The position numbers and the translations under genes are program-made. Source: RGIG3002 sp045546775 (GTDB lineage Bacteria > Bacillota > Clostridia > Lachnospirales > Lachnospiraceae). From it: a stretch of 33,073 nt of DNA. The notes beneath the pieces were generated by a model, which did no database searches, was not told where the DNA came from, and worked only from the letters and a program-made list of their open reading frames with translations. Of this stretch, positions 17,101 to 23,253 are shown one piece after another (the stretch's first letter is position 1; each line of letters begins with the position of its first letter). Where the stretch lies: positions 1 to 33,073 of the forward strand of contig JAZQDM010000087.1 of the NCBI GenBank assembly GCA_045546775.1. Reading direction: 5' to 3'.

Positions 17101-17165
17101 AAGGCACAACATCAGCCGCTTTGTACGAGACAGCAAAAGCATTTATACAGGCAGTTGCCGTATAA
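14115..17165 (+). CDS. Large repeat-rich flagellar-locus protein with FliK-like C-terminus (possibly DUF6240 family)
   Basis: A 1016-aa protein without signal peptide or membrane helices. Much of it consists of degenerate helical repeats with a G-x-x-h-T-x-x-N-L core: VENGMEPTIENIYRA, EKGTPLTADNLSTL, GYNNMEITAENVIAV, RDGVNPLDMTIAQLQ, QAGNELSFKNLLTA, VNGDMTLEQFSQAL and NAGEKVTANLLLAA. Residues about 884-985 (IPVQIGEEIAAVRLRVIRGS, then TMETERFGLTEAEFKLSG, ending SGIQISTVHF) resemble the C-terminal domain of FliK, the hook-length control protein: an export-dependent ruler whose C-domain switches FlhB specificity. I recall such proteins being annotated DUF6240 in Lachnospiraceae but cannot verify this. 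It follows a sigma-28 promoter and lies 48 bp before flagellin. The start at 14115 has a weak GGAGA. It could be a true hook-length regulator or a late-stage flagellar accessory protein. Confidence 0.7.
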   Translation: MKISFGNYENKQNVDKTKTAYSSHENEITSSKMGYALDISGTVRDNTAYGVQGRTAEDIMQQAEYMDVTTQRNYMTVMSNSMSSEDFGKLLQEGYHPGDVTIEETVTITDHIKAELAKAGVYVAGYTDDVSDKALQEVAGSQASAQHIASSLTAADAAVTEDTLEQVADALQKAGAFSELSEGTMKYMVENGMEPTIENIYRAQFSGNVNADKQGRGYYAEGTKGYYSMKAEGYNWNQLRPQMEKVIKDAGLDVTQETLDQAKWLIEKGTPLTADNLSTLNQLENLELPMDADKLLTAIAQTVAGGKGASQTNLADPENHIQKAIRYAQLAQHITESAVDCVMAEEKTLNLKNLGEAQRRIDRGETVMADFDISARRKMEEVRLQMTVEANLKLLESGYQIETAELSKLVEDLKATEEAMLQNQFRTASGEEANMRASLYDETRAKLAEIPYLPAAAIGKVATAQIDTLNQVHETGVELRRAYEMAGDSYETMMTAPRADLGDSIKKAFRNVDDLLRYINMDLSEQNRRAVRILGYNNMEITAENVIAVKEADTSIRRVVERMTPAATLELIRDGVNPLDMTIAQLQEYFDEKGDSPEEEALKYSKYLYKLEQNKEIIDTERDAYIGIYRLFRQIEKTDSAAVGAVLQAGNELSFKNLLTAIRSEKKSGMDITINDGFGGLEQLVSTGTSITDQIERGFSGQTRSETGAKEQNYYEQLTKEVLDKLSPEQVKEVAVNGDMTLEQFSQALQNTESDEVLEASYREEQLKQFRMAQNVDDETVKFLLNAGEKVTANLLLAADNWLHKPAETFRKMSHYTKNFEKLAKKLIDSFDSEEEAKEGYETFAEGLTDELKEAQDAAGMTSLDIREIHMLHKQIHLASAGARSEEYQIPVQIGEEIAAVRLRVIRGSGETGKVKVTMETERFGLTEAEFKLSGSRLEGYIAVSKENATEGLKALEQKMRETLQSSGIQISTVHFVQSKQLKTTSFMDEETTVKEGTTSAALYETAKAFIQAVAV

Positions 17166-17213
17166 TGAGACATACGAGAAACAACCGGTTTTCGGGGAAG
17201 AAAGGTGATTACT

Positions 17214-18338
17214 ATGAGAATAAATTACAACGTATCTGCAATGATTTCCAACAACAGCTTAAAGAGAAGCGACAACGCATTGTCCAAATCCATTGAGAGA
17301 TTATCTTCCGGTTTAAAAATTAACCGGGCAAAAGACAACGCGTCCGGACTTGCCATTGCAAAAAGAATGAATGCGCAGCTTCGCGGACTTTCCGTAGCAG
17401 GCGACAATGCAAACGACGGCGTTTCTGTTATCGAGACAGCAGACGGCGCACTTGCAGAAATTCAGGATATGTTACAGCGAATCAATGAGCTTGCAGTAAA
17501 AGGCTGTAACGAGACAATGACAGACGAGGACAGAAGCGCCATCGAAGCGGAAGTAGAGCAGTTGAAACAGGGCATTGAGCAGTGCGTGGAAGTAACCGAA
17601 TTCAACGGCCAAAAGCTTTTGGACGGCAGCTTTGACCTTCGCGGTTATACGACTGTGACAGATGTAAAAATCGATTATTATTCTGACGATGTGGCAGCAA
17701 AAATTTATACGATTAGCGCATTAAACGTAACCGTGGATGCAGACGGAAATATTCAGGAGACCATCGACGATTTGAACGCAAATCTCGGACTTGGCGCAGA
17801 GTTCCCGCCAAACTGCAAAGTGACAAACATTAACGGTGACGTTATGACAATTGCGGACAAGAGTGGATTTGAGATGCGTCTCACCATTCAGGACAGCGTA
17901 AATATTACAAATGCAGATCCGATGGAAATTGACATTACCGGATTTGGCGATATGAGCATTCAGGTTGGCGCAAACGAAGGCCAGACATTGGATATGCGTA
18001 TCCCGGCTGTTACATTGAAAAACATCGGCATTGAAGATACCGACTTATCCACAGTAGAAGGCTGTAACGATGCGCTTAGCAAAATGGACGAAGCAATCGC
18101 TTACATTTCCAGCGTACGAAGCCGCCTCGGTGCATACCAGAACCGTTTGGAATCTACCGTAAATTCTTTGGACGTTACAAACGAAAGTATGACAGCAGCA
18201 TACTCCAGAATTATGGACGTGGACATGGCGAAAGAAATGACGGAATACTCCAACTTGCAAGTACTTACCCAGGCAGGTACTTCCGTTCTTGCACAGGCAA
18301 ACGAAAGACCGTCACACGTTTTACAGCTTCTTCAATAA
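17214..18338 (+). CDS. Flagellin
   Basis: A 374-aa flagellin, the filament subunit exported by the flagellar type III system. The N-terminal D0/D1 region is classical (MRINYNVSAMISNNSLKRSD, then LSSGLKINRAKDNASGLAIA, then VIETADGALAEIQDMLQRIN). The C-terminal D1/D0 region contains RSRLGAYQNRLESTVNSLDV, ESMTAAYSRIMDVDMAKEM and the terminal VLAQANERPSHVLQLLQ. The central variable part (about 145-285) is short, so the outer D2/D3 domain is small. The region around the conserved RINELAVKGCNETMTDEDRS corresponds to the TLR5-recognised D1 helix in well-studied flagellins. GAAAGGTG precedes the ATG at 17214. It is flanked by the FliK-like gene and fliS. No good sigma-28 promoter lies in the 48-bp gap, so it is probably read from the promoter at 14033-14059 or from one inside the upstream gene. 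Confidence 0.97.
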   Translation: MRINYNVSAMISNNSLKRSDNALSKSIERLSSGLKINRAKDNASGLAIAKRMNAQLRGLSVAGDNANDGVSVIETADGALAEIQDMLQRINELAVKGCNETMTDEDRSAIEAEVEQLKQGIEQCVEVTEFNGQKLLDGSFDLRGYTTVTDVKIDYYSDDVAAKIYTISALNVTVDADGNIQETIDDLNANLGLGAEFPPNCKVTNINGDVMTIADKSGFEMRLTIQDSVNITNADPMEIDITGFGDMSIQVGANEGQTLDMRIPAVTLKNIGIEDTDLSTVEGCNDALSKMDEAIAYISSVRSRLGAYQNRLESTVNSLDVTNESMTAAYSRIMDVDMAKEMTEYSNLQVLTQAGTSVLAQANERPSHVLQLLQ

Positions 18339-18382
18339 AATTTGTATCGTGATTTTTAAAGTTACCGGAAACGGAGGAAAAA

Positions 18383-18859
18383 ATGACAGACGAGAAAAAA
18401 CAGCAATTTACGCGTAGAATTACAAATGCAAACAAAACCGAGCTGATTGTCATTTTGTATGAGATGGTGCTTGCTTATGTAGAGGATGCAGCCGCTGCGT
18501 TAGAGCAGGACGAGTGGGAAACATTCCGCCGTCAGATTGCGCGCGCAAAGGCATGTGTCGTGGAATTACAAAATTCCGTCAACGAAGAAACCGAGCTTGG
18601 CATGAACTATTTTGAAATATATTTATTCTTGCGCAGGGAACTGTCCAGAGCGGCAGTGACGGGCAATATCGCGGCACTTGATAATGTCTGCGACCTTGTA
18701 ACAAAGATGCATGAAACATACAAAAAAGTAAGCGAAGCAGACACATCAAGACCGATTATGGAAAACACGCAGGCAGTTTATGCAGGGCTGACCTACGGCA
18801 AAAACTCACTCAATGAGAGCCTCGCAGGGCAGGAGAGTGACAGAGGTTTTCGGGTATAA
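18383..18859 (+). CDS. fliS: Flagellar export chaperone FliS
   Basis: A 158-aa helical protein. The N-terminal signature ANKTELIVILYEMVLAYVEDAA (residues about 13-34) matches FliS, which binds the flagellin C-terminus and keeps it unfolded until export. The helices NYFEIYLFLRRELSRAAVTG and LTYGKNSLNESLAG complete the fold. GGAGG is 6 nt before the ATG, 44 bp after flagellin, so the chaperone lies next to its client. The last 18 codons overlap the 3' end of the convergent DUF2508 gene by 54 bp. The protein is longer than typical FliS (about 130 aa). A FliD cap gene is not in the window. Confidence 0.88.
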   Translation: MTDEKKQQFTRRITNANKTELIVILYEMVLAYVEDAAAALEQDEWETFRRQIARAKACVVELQNSVNEETELGMNYFEIYLFLRRELSRAAVTGNIAALDNVCDLVTKMHETYKKVSEADTSRPIMENTQAVYAGLTYGKNSLNESLAGQESDRGFRV

Positions 18860-19105
18860 ATCATCCTCAGGCAGCGGATTCATTTTCGCTGCCTGTTCTA
18901 ATAAGTACTTGTATCTCTTTAAGACAGCATTCACCTCATAAATATAACAGTCAATCAAATCCGGGTCCGTGACATTGTCAAATCCGCTGTATGCCATTTC
19001 CAAATCCAGCCTCGTACGCTCTAAATCATCCAAAATACTCGTTCTTTCCACCGAACTTAATGTGCGGTTCTTACCGTAGGAACTCTGACTAAAATGCCAT
19101 TTCAT
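18806..19105 (-). CDS. DUF2508 (YaaL-like) family protein
   Basis: A 99-aa protein with the DUF2508 core: ILDDLERTRLDLEMAYSGFD, then DPDLIDCYIYEVNAVLKRYK, then LLEQA (residues about 24-72). Members are small, helical and of unknown function; in Bacillus the homologue yaaL lies between recR and bofA. Here it is next to bofA but divergent, so the association is kept while the arrangement has changed. The ATG at 19105 is preferred because AAAGGAG is 8 nt upstream; the ATG two codons earlier is only 2 nt from it. The C-terminal 26 residues (NPLPEDDLYPKTSVTLLP onwards) extend past the core, and 54 bp of the gene overlap the end of fliS on the other strand. Confidence 0.8.
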   Translation of the reverse strand: MKWHFSQSSYGKNRTLSSVERTSILDDLERTRLDLEMAYSGFDNVTDPDLIDCYIYEVNAVLKRYKYLLEQAAKMNPLPEDDLYPKTSVTLLPCEALIE

Positions 19106-19176
19106 AAGCATAGCTCCTTTCCAATCAAAAAACTGCTTTTCTATAAGTATTGGCAGATTATTACAGAATATTCATG

Positions 19177-19205
19177 GTCTATTCAAATCGTTCCTTTCAT
19201 ACAAT
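19177..19205 (+). promoter_or_regulatory. Sigma-E-like sporulation promoter of bofA
   Basis: CATACAAT (19198-19205) is a full match to the sigma-E -10 element (CATACAnT), and GTCTATT (19177-19183) is a plausible sigma-E -35 with 14 bp between them. bofA is a sigma-E gene in Bacillus subtilis. The expected start of transcription, 6-8 nt after the -10, coincides with the bofA ATG. Confidence 0.55.
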
Positions 19206-19210
19206 GAACT

Positions 19211-19474
19211 ATGGAAAACGGACTTTTAATTATCGGAATACTTTTCATTGTAATTTTTATAGCAGCTGTGAGCAAAAAAGTGGAGTGGATTATCAACTTT
19301 ATTTTGCGCACGGTGCTCGGTGTGTTGCTCATTTTTTTTGCAAATAAAGCCATTGCCTATTTTGGATTTTCGGCGTTTGTGGGCATCAATCCGGCTACGG
19401 TTTTGACATGCGGATTTCTTGGAATTCCGGGAGTTGTAGCCCTTTTTGCAATTGTTTTTTGTAGATTTTTGTGA
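19211..19474 (+). CDS. bofA: BofA family protein (pro-sigma-K processing inhibitor-like)
   Basis: An 87-aa membrane protein with the BofA pattern: two N-terminal hydrophobic helices (GLLIIGILFIVIFIAAVSKK, then IINFILRTVLGVLLIFFANK), the conserved INPATVLTCGFLGIPGVVAL and a hydrophobic C-terminus. In Bacillus, BofA sits in the outer forespore membrane and holds the protease SpoIVFB inactive until late sporulation. Many Clostridia keep BofA-like proteins of unclear role, so the exact function is an inference. No Shine-Dalgarno sequence precedes the ATG, and a sigma-E-like -10 ends 5 bp upstream, so the mRNA may be leaderless. The gene is divergent from DUF2508. Confidence 0.85.
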   Translation: MENGLLIIGILFIVIFIAAVSKKVEWIINFILRTVLGVLLIFFANKAIAYFGFSAFVGINPATVLTCGFLGIPGVVALFAIVFCRFL

Positions 19475-19510
19475 CTTTATTACAAAAATAAAAAACTTCA
19501 AAAAAGGCTA

Positions 19511-19539
19511 TGGACAACGGAAAAAAAAGCATATATAAT
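19511..19539 (+). promoter_or_regulatory. Sigma-A promoter of the tad pilus operon
   Basis: TGGACA (19511-19516) and a perfect TATAAT (19534-19539) are separated by 17 bp. The predicted start near 19546 leaves about 165 nt of leader before the first tad gene. Confidence 0.75.
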
Positions 19540-19545
19540 CTGAGC

Positions 19546-19710
19546 CATACTCATAAAAAATCTTAGATTTCTTTTGGCGGTGAGCCATATCTTTGCCGGA
19601 AACAGACAATCCAATTTTGGAAAATCCGGCGTGCAATTATGTTATTTCTTTAAAACGAATTCCTTTAAAAAGAAATTTGAATCAAATATTTGTGCAAGGA
19701 GCGTGGTAGT
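19546..19710 (+). ncRNA. Structured 5' leader of the tad operon (unassigned candidate cis-regulatory RNA)
   Basis: The leader contains several stems. GCCGGA (19595-19600) pairs with TCCGGC (19625-19630) around an inner CCAA/TTGG hairpin. GGC (19576-19578) can pair with GCC (19595-19597) around a GAGCCATA element, which also occurs at 19542-19549. ATTTCTTT and AAAGAAAT (about 19653-19677) form a further stem close to the ribosome binding site AAGGAG (19696-19701). I compared it by eye with c-di-GMP-I and c-di-GMP-II consensus motifs and found no match. Confidence 0.35.
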
Positions 19711-19716
19711 ATTTTT

Positions 19717-20226
19717 TTGTTACTTTTATTTTTGCTGATTGCGGTTTTTACAGACCATAAATGGGGCAAAATTTACAACGGACAAGTTGTTATCGGTATA
19801 TTTTTAGGTGTCGGGTATCGCATTTTTATGCTTGGACCGCCGGCTGTGTGGGAAGGAATTTTATCATTTTTGATTCCGGTCGTGCTGCTGTTTCCGCTTT
19901 TTCGCATTGGAACGCTTGGTGGAGGCGACATCAAATTGCTTGCAGTAGCCGCACTCTTTTTGACCCCTTATCAAACGATTTTATTTTTAGGTGTTACATT
20001 CTTTTTCGGTGCCGTCGGCGCCCTATTCAAAATGATCAAAGAAAGAAACTTTGCAGAAAGGTTTTCTTATCTCATGTCATATGTCTGTGACGTTATCACA
20101 ACAAACAATTGGAAATTATACGAAGATGCAAAAAAACAATCGAAGGAAGAGCTGTACCGCCACAAAATCCATTTTGCGTTGCCGGTTTTTGTCAGTGCAC
20201 TCATCCATGCAGGAGGACTATATTGA
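19717..20226 (+). CDS. Prepilin peptidase, A24 family (first of two in the tad locus)
   Basis: About 169 aa, with hydrophobic helices and the two aspartates of the A24 (GxGD) peptidases: D13 in AVFTDHKWGKIYN and D71 in GTLGGGDIKLLAV. It would cleave the leader of Flp-type prepilins at the cytoplasmic face of the membrane. A soluble C-terminal segment (DVITTNNWKLYEDAKKQSKE) ends in a hydrophobic helix. The start is uncertain: AAGGAG at 19696-19701 is followed in frame by ATT at 19711 and TTG at 19717, while an upstream TTG at 19690 lies before the ribosome binding site. A run of seven T residues lies at the start. The stop overlaps the next start (TTGA), so it is coupled to tadZ. Confidence 0.88.
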   Translation: MLLLFLLIAVFTDHKWGKIYNGQVVIGIFLGVGYRIFMLGPPAVWEGILSFLIPVVLLFPLFRIGTLGGGDIKLLAVAALFLTPYQTILFLGVTFFFGAVGALFKMIKERNFAERFSYLMSYVCDVITTNNWKLYEDAKKQSKEELYRHKIHFALPVFVSALIHAGGLY

Positions 20227-21224
20227 ATAAAAAAATAATGGCGGTTTGCGATTCGGAAGCAGAATACGCAGGACGCATGCAGGAATTTTTGTGTATGAGG
20301 GATGAGATTCCCTTTGAAGTGTACGCTTTTACCGATGTTGCGAAACTGGAAAGCTGTAGTCAAAAAGAAGAAATCGAGATTTTGCTTATTGCGGAGTCGG
20401 ATTTTCACGAACAGATAAAAGAGCTTCCCATCGAAAGCATTGTACTGTTAAACGAGAGCGGAAATGCACATTTTGAAGGTGTGGAACAAGTAAATAAATA
20501 CCAGTCAGCGGAAAAAATTGTGGCAAAAATACTTGATTTTTATGAGCAGAAAAAAGGATTGCCCAAAAAGATGAAAAAAGGAGCAAAGGCGCATATTATC
20601 GGGGTGTATTCTCCCATCGGACGCTGCTTGCAGACTTCTTTTTCTCTGGCAATGGGGCAGCTTTTGGCAAAAAAGAAAAAAGTACTTTATCTCAATTTTG
20701 AAAGTTTTTCCGGGCTCGGGAAAATGCTGCAGCAGAGTATGCAGACGGATTTGACAGATTTACTTTACTATTACAGCAATTCAAAAGAGCGTTTCCGTTA
20801 TCGCCTGGAAAATGCGCTTCAAACAATGAACGGATTACATTTTGTACCACCCTCCACCTCTTTTAAAGATTTGCAAAGTATCCATGCCGAAACATGGTTG
20901 GAGCTGTTGGATGCCATACAGGAAGAGGAACTGTTTGAGTATATTATTTTGGATTTGGCAGATTGTGTGCAAGGGCTTTTCGAACTGCTCAGACAGTGCA
21001 ACATCATTTACACCATTGTCAAAGATGACAGTATGGCGGTTGCAAAATTTAAGCAATACGAAGAATATTTGCAGGACATGGAATATGAGGATGTGCTGGA
21101 CAAAACGAAGAAAAAGAAATTGCCGCAAATCCGCCAGATTGCGCCCCGGCTGGAGCAGATAACGTACGGAGAACTGGGAGAATATGTGCGAGGTGTTCTT
21201 AGAGAAGACCTGTTGTATGAGTAA
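20223..21224 (+). CDS. tadZ: TadZ/CpaE-like pilus assembly ATPase-fold protein
   Basis: A 333-aa protein with an N-terminal receiver-like domain (IMAVCDSEAEYAGRMQEFLC, residues 5-105) and a MinD/ParA-like domain (about 115-330). The region AHIIGVYSPIGRCLQTSFSL (G127 to R134) occupies the deviant Walker A position but lacks the usual KGGxGKT lysines, while EYIILDLADCVQGL resembles the Walker B/A' strand. TadZ directs polar placement of the Tad pilus machine. I recall that a TadZ from Eubacterium rectale, a Lachnospiraceae species, has been crystallised, and this protein appears to be of that type. The start is a TTG with GGAGG 6 nt upstream, overlapping the previous stop. The longer in-frame extension upstream would be buried inside the peptidase gene. 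Confidence 0.85.
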   Translation: MNKKIMAVCDSEAEYAGRMQEFLCMRDEIPFEVYAFTDVAKLESCSQKEEIEILLIAESDFHEQIKELPIESIVLLNESGNAHFEGVEQVNKYQSAEKIVAKILDFYEQKKGLPKKMKKGAKAHIIGVYSPIGRCLQTSFSLAMGQLLAKKKKVLYLNFESFSGLGKMLQQSMQTDLTDLLYYYSNSKERFRYRLENALQTMNGLHFVPPSTSFKDLQSIHAETWLELLDAIQEEELFEYIILDLADCVQGLFELLRQCNIIYTIVKDDSMAVAKFKQYEEYLQDMEYEDVLDKTKKKKLPQIRQIAPRLEQITYGELGEYVRGVLREDLLYE

Positions 21225-21256
21225 GCGAAAGTTGCCATACAGGGAGGAATCAAGAA

Positions 21257-22492
21257 ATGAGTGATTATGGAAACGTGTTTGAGACAATGCGAAGTCTTTT
21301 GTTGGAATCGCTTGATTTTACAGAGGAAATTTCAGACGAGCAAATGCAGGAAAAAATCGATGAATGTATCGTTGTCCAAAATAAAAAGTACCATCTGACG
21401 TTGAAAGAAAAAGAGCGGTTGCGGAAAGATTTGTTTTCTTCCGTGCGCAAGCTGGATATTTTGCAGGAGCTGGTGGATGACCCTACCGTTACGGAAATCA
21501 TGGTCAACGGAACCGGAAACATTTTTATCGAGCGAAATGGAAGGATCATGCAGTGGGAGAGGACATTTTCATCTACCGAAAAGTTAAATGATGTGATTCA
21601 GCAAATTGTGTCCGGCTGCAACCGCGTAGTAAATGAGGCTTCGCCGATTGTGGATGCGCGTCTTGCAAACGGTTCCCGTGTAAACATTGTTTTAAATCCG
21701 GTTGCCCTAAATGGTCCCATTATTACTATCCGTAGATTTCCGGATGTGCCCATTACGATGGACAAGCTTATTGAAATCGGCTCTTTGTCAAAGGAAGCCG
21801 CCAATTTTCTAAAAAAACTGGTGCAGGCGCGTTACAACATTTTTATAAGCGGCGGTACCGGTTCCGGCAAAACGACGTTTCTCAATGCGTTATCTGCCTA
21901 CATTCCAAAAGACGAACGTATCATTACGATAGAGGACAATGCGGAATTGCAAATCCAAAATGTGCCAAATCTTGTCAAACTGGAGACAAGAAATGCCAAT
22001 CTGGAAGGCTGTGCGGCAATTACGATTCGTGATTTGATTAAGTCATCTTTGCGCATGAGACCGGACAGAATTGTCGTGGGCGAAGTGCGCGGCGGCGAGG
22101 CGATTGACATGATGCAGGCGTACAACAGTGGTCATGACGGGTCCATGAGTACCGGCCATTCCAACGGAACGAAAGATATGCTCTCCAGATTGGAGACCAT
22201 GATTTTGATGGGTATGGACTTGCCTCTTATGGCGATTAAACAGCAGATTGCTTCGGGATTGGACATTATTATCCATTTGGGAAGGCTTCGGGATAAAACA
22301 AGAAAAGTGCTTGAAATTTCCGAAGTAGAAGGCTTTGAAGACGGGGTAATCAAAATGCACACTTTGTACCGGTTTGAGGAAGCGCCGCTACAACATGGCG
22401 AAATGGTAGTCGGAAAGCTGGAAAAGAAAGGAGAATTGATCCATGATGAAAAGCTTAAGATGGCAGGAATTGCCCTTTCATCATGCGAATAA
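21257..22492 (+). CDS. tadA: Tad pilus ATPase TadA/CpaF
   Basis: A 411-aa secretion ATPase of the CpaF/VirB11 group that powers pilus assembly and possibly retraction. The Walker A GGTGSGKTT is at residues 199-207 (K205). The Asp box is ERIITIEDNAELQ and the Walker B/His box is RPDRIVVGEVRGGEAIDMMQ followed by GHDGSMSTGHSN. The N-terminal domain contains VDDPTVTEIMVNGTGNIFIE. It is of usual length and all catalytic motifs are intact. GGGAGGAATC precedes the ATG. The last 50 bp overlap the start of tadB. Confidence 0.96.
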   Translation: MSDYGNVFETMRSLLLESLDFTEEISDEQMQEKIDECIVVQNKKYHLTLKEKERLRKDLFSSVRKLDILQELVDDPTVTEIMVNGTGNIFIERNGRIMQWERTFSSTEKLNDVIQQIVSGCNRVVNEASPIVDARLANGSRVNIVLNPVALNGPIITIRRFPDVPITMDKLIEIGSLSKEAANFLKKLVQARYNIFISGGTGSGKTTFLNALSAYIPKDERIITIEDNAELQIQNVPNLVKLETRNANLEGCAAITIRDLIKSSLRMRPDRIVVGEVRGGEAIDMMQAYNSGHDGSMSTGHSNGTKDMLSRLETMILMGMDLPLMAIKQQIASGLDIIIHLGRLRDKTRKVLEISEVEGFEDGVIKMHTLYRFEEAPLQHGEMVVGKLEKKGELIHDEKLKMAGIALSSCE

Positions 22493-23243
22493 CGGCAAGA
22501 CGCTCATTGATTATGAGCACTACCAGTTTGGCACAAAAGACAAAATTGTGTGCGGACTGGAGGCTGTTTTCGTAGTCTTGTTTTTTGCATATTTTTTTTA
22601 CCGGTCTTTGTTTGCGGTCGTTCCGCTCATCCCGGTAGGTGTCATTTTTTTAAAGCGAAAGGAAAAAGGCCTTTGTCAAAAGCAAAAAAATACATTAAAG
22701 ACGCAGTTTAAAGAAATGATCCTAAGCATCAGCGCAAGCATGCGTGCAGGATATTCCTCGGAAAATGCATTCCGGGAAAGCTACAAAGATATGGCGAGAA
22801 TGTTTGGAAAAGAAAGTCTTATATGCCGGGAGCTCTCATACATACTCGGCGGTATGCACAATAACATCCCGATAGAGACACTTTTGCAAAATTTCGGAGA
22901 GCGGAGTCATGTGGAGGAAATACGCGAATTTGGGGAAATCTTTGCAATTTCCAAAAAGAGTGGTGGAAACATTGGTGAAATCATCGCAGGAACTGTGGAT
23001 ATTATCAGCAGAAAAATAGAATTAGACAGGGAAATTGAGACGGTGATAAGTGCAAAAAAACTGGAGCAAAACATCATGAATATAGTCCCATTTTTGATTT
23101 TGTTTTATGTGGATATGACGTCCGAAGGATTTTTTGACATGTTTTATCACAACATCGCAGGTATCGCAATTATGACCGTGGTGCTATTGGTGTACGGCGT
23201 GGCAATTCGTATGGCGGACAAAATTTTGGACATACAAATGTAG
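22443..23243 (+). CDS. tadB: TadB-like type II secretion F family protein
   Basis: A 266-aa inner-membrane platform protein of the T2SF family. Paired hydrophobic helices near residues 36-70 (EAVFVVLFFAYFFYRSLFAV) come before the cytoplasmic T2SF helical domain (FKEMILSISASMRAGYSSEN, then FGEIFAISKKSGGNIGEIIA). Two further membrane segments at about 210-258 follow. The GYSSENAF and SGGNIGEII motifs are typical. The ATG at 22443 has AAAGGAG 9 nt upstream and lies inside tadA, an overlap of 50 bp that suggests translational coupling. It pairs with the TadC-like protein immediately downstream. Confidence 0.88.
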   Translation: MMKSLRWQELPFHHANNGKTLIDYEHYQFGTKDKIVCGLEAVFVVLFFAYFFYRSLFAVVPLIPVGVIFLKRKEKGLCQKQKNTLKTQFKEMILSISASMRAGYSSENAFRESYKDMARMFGKESLICRELSYILGGMHNNIPIETLLQNFGERSHVEEIREFGEIFAISKKSGGNIGEIIAGTVDIISRKIELDREIETVISAKKLEQNIMNIVPFLILFYVDMTSEGFFDMFYHNIAGIAIMTVVLLVYGVAIRMADKILDIQM

Positions 23244-23253
23244 CAGGAAAAGG

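Noticed and set aside
17095..17122. Sigma-28-like sequence (TAAA-N16-GCCGCTTT) upstream of flagellin
   Set aside because: Spacing is one base too long and the second half of the -10 does not match; it lies within coding sequence. Kept only as a weak possibility.
19546..19710. c-di-GMP riboswitch before the tad operon
   Set aside because: The conserved cores of class I and class II were looked for by eye and are absent; only the short CGGAAACA resembles class II.
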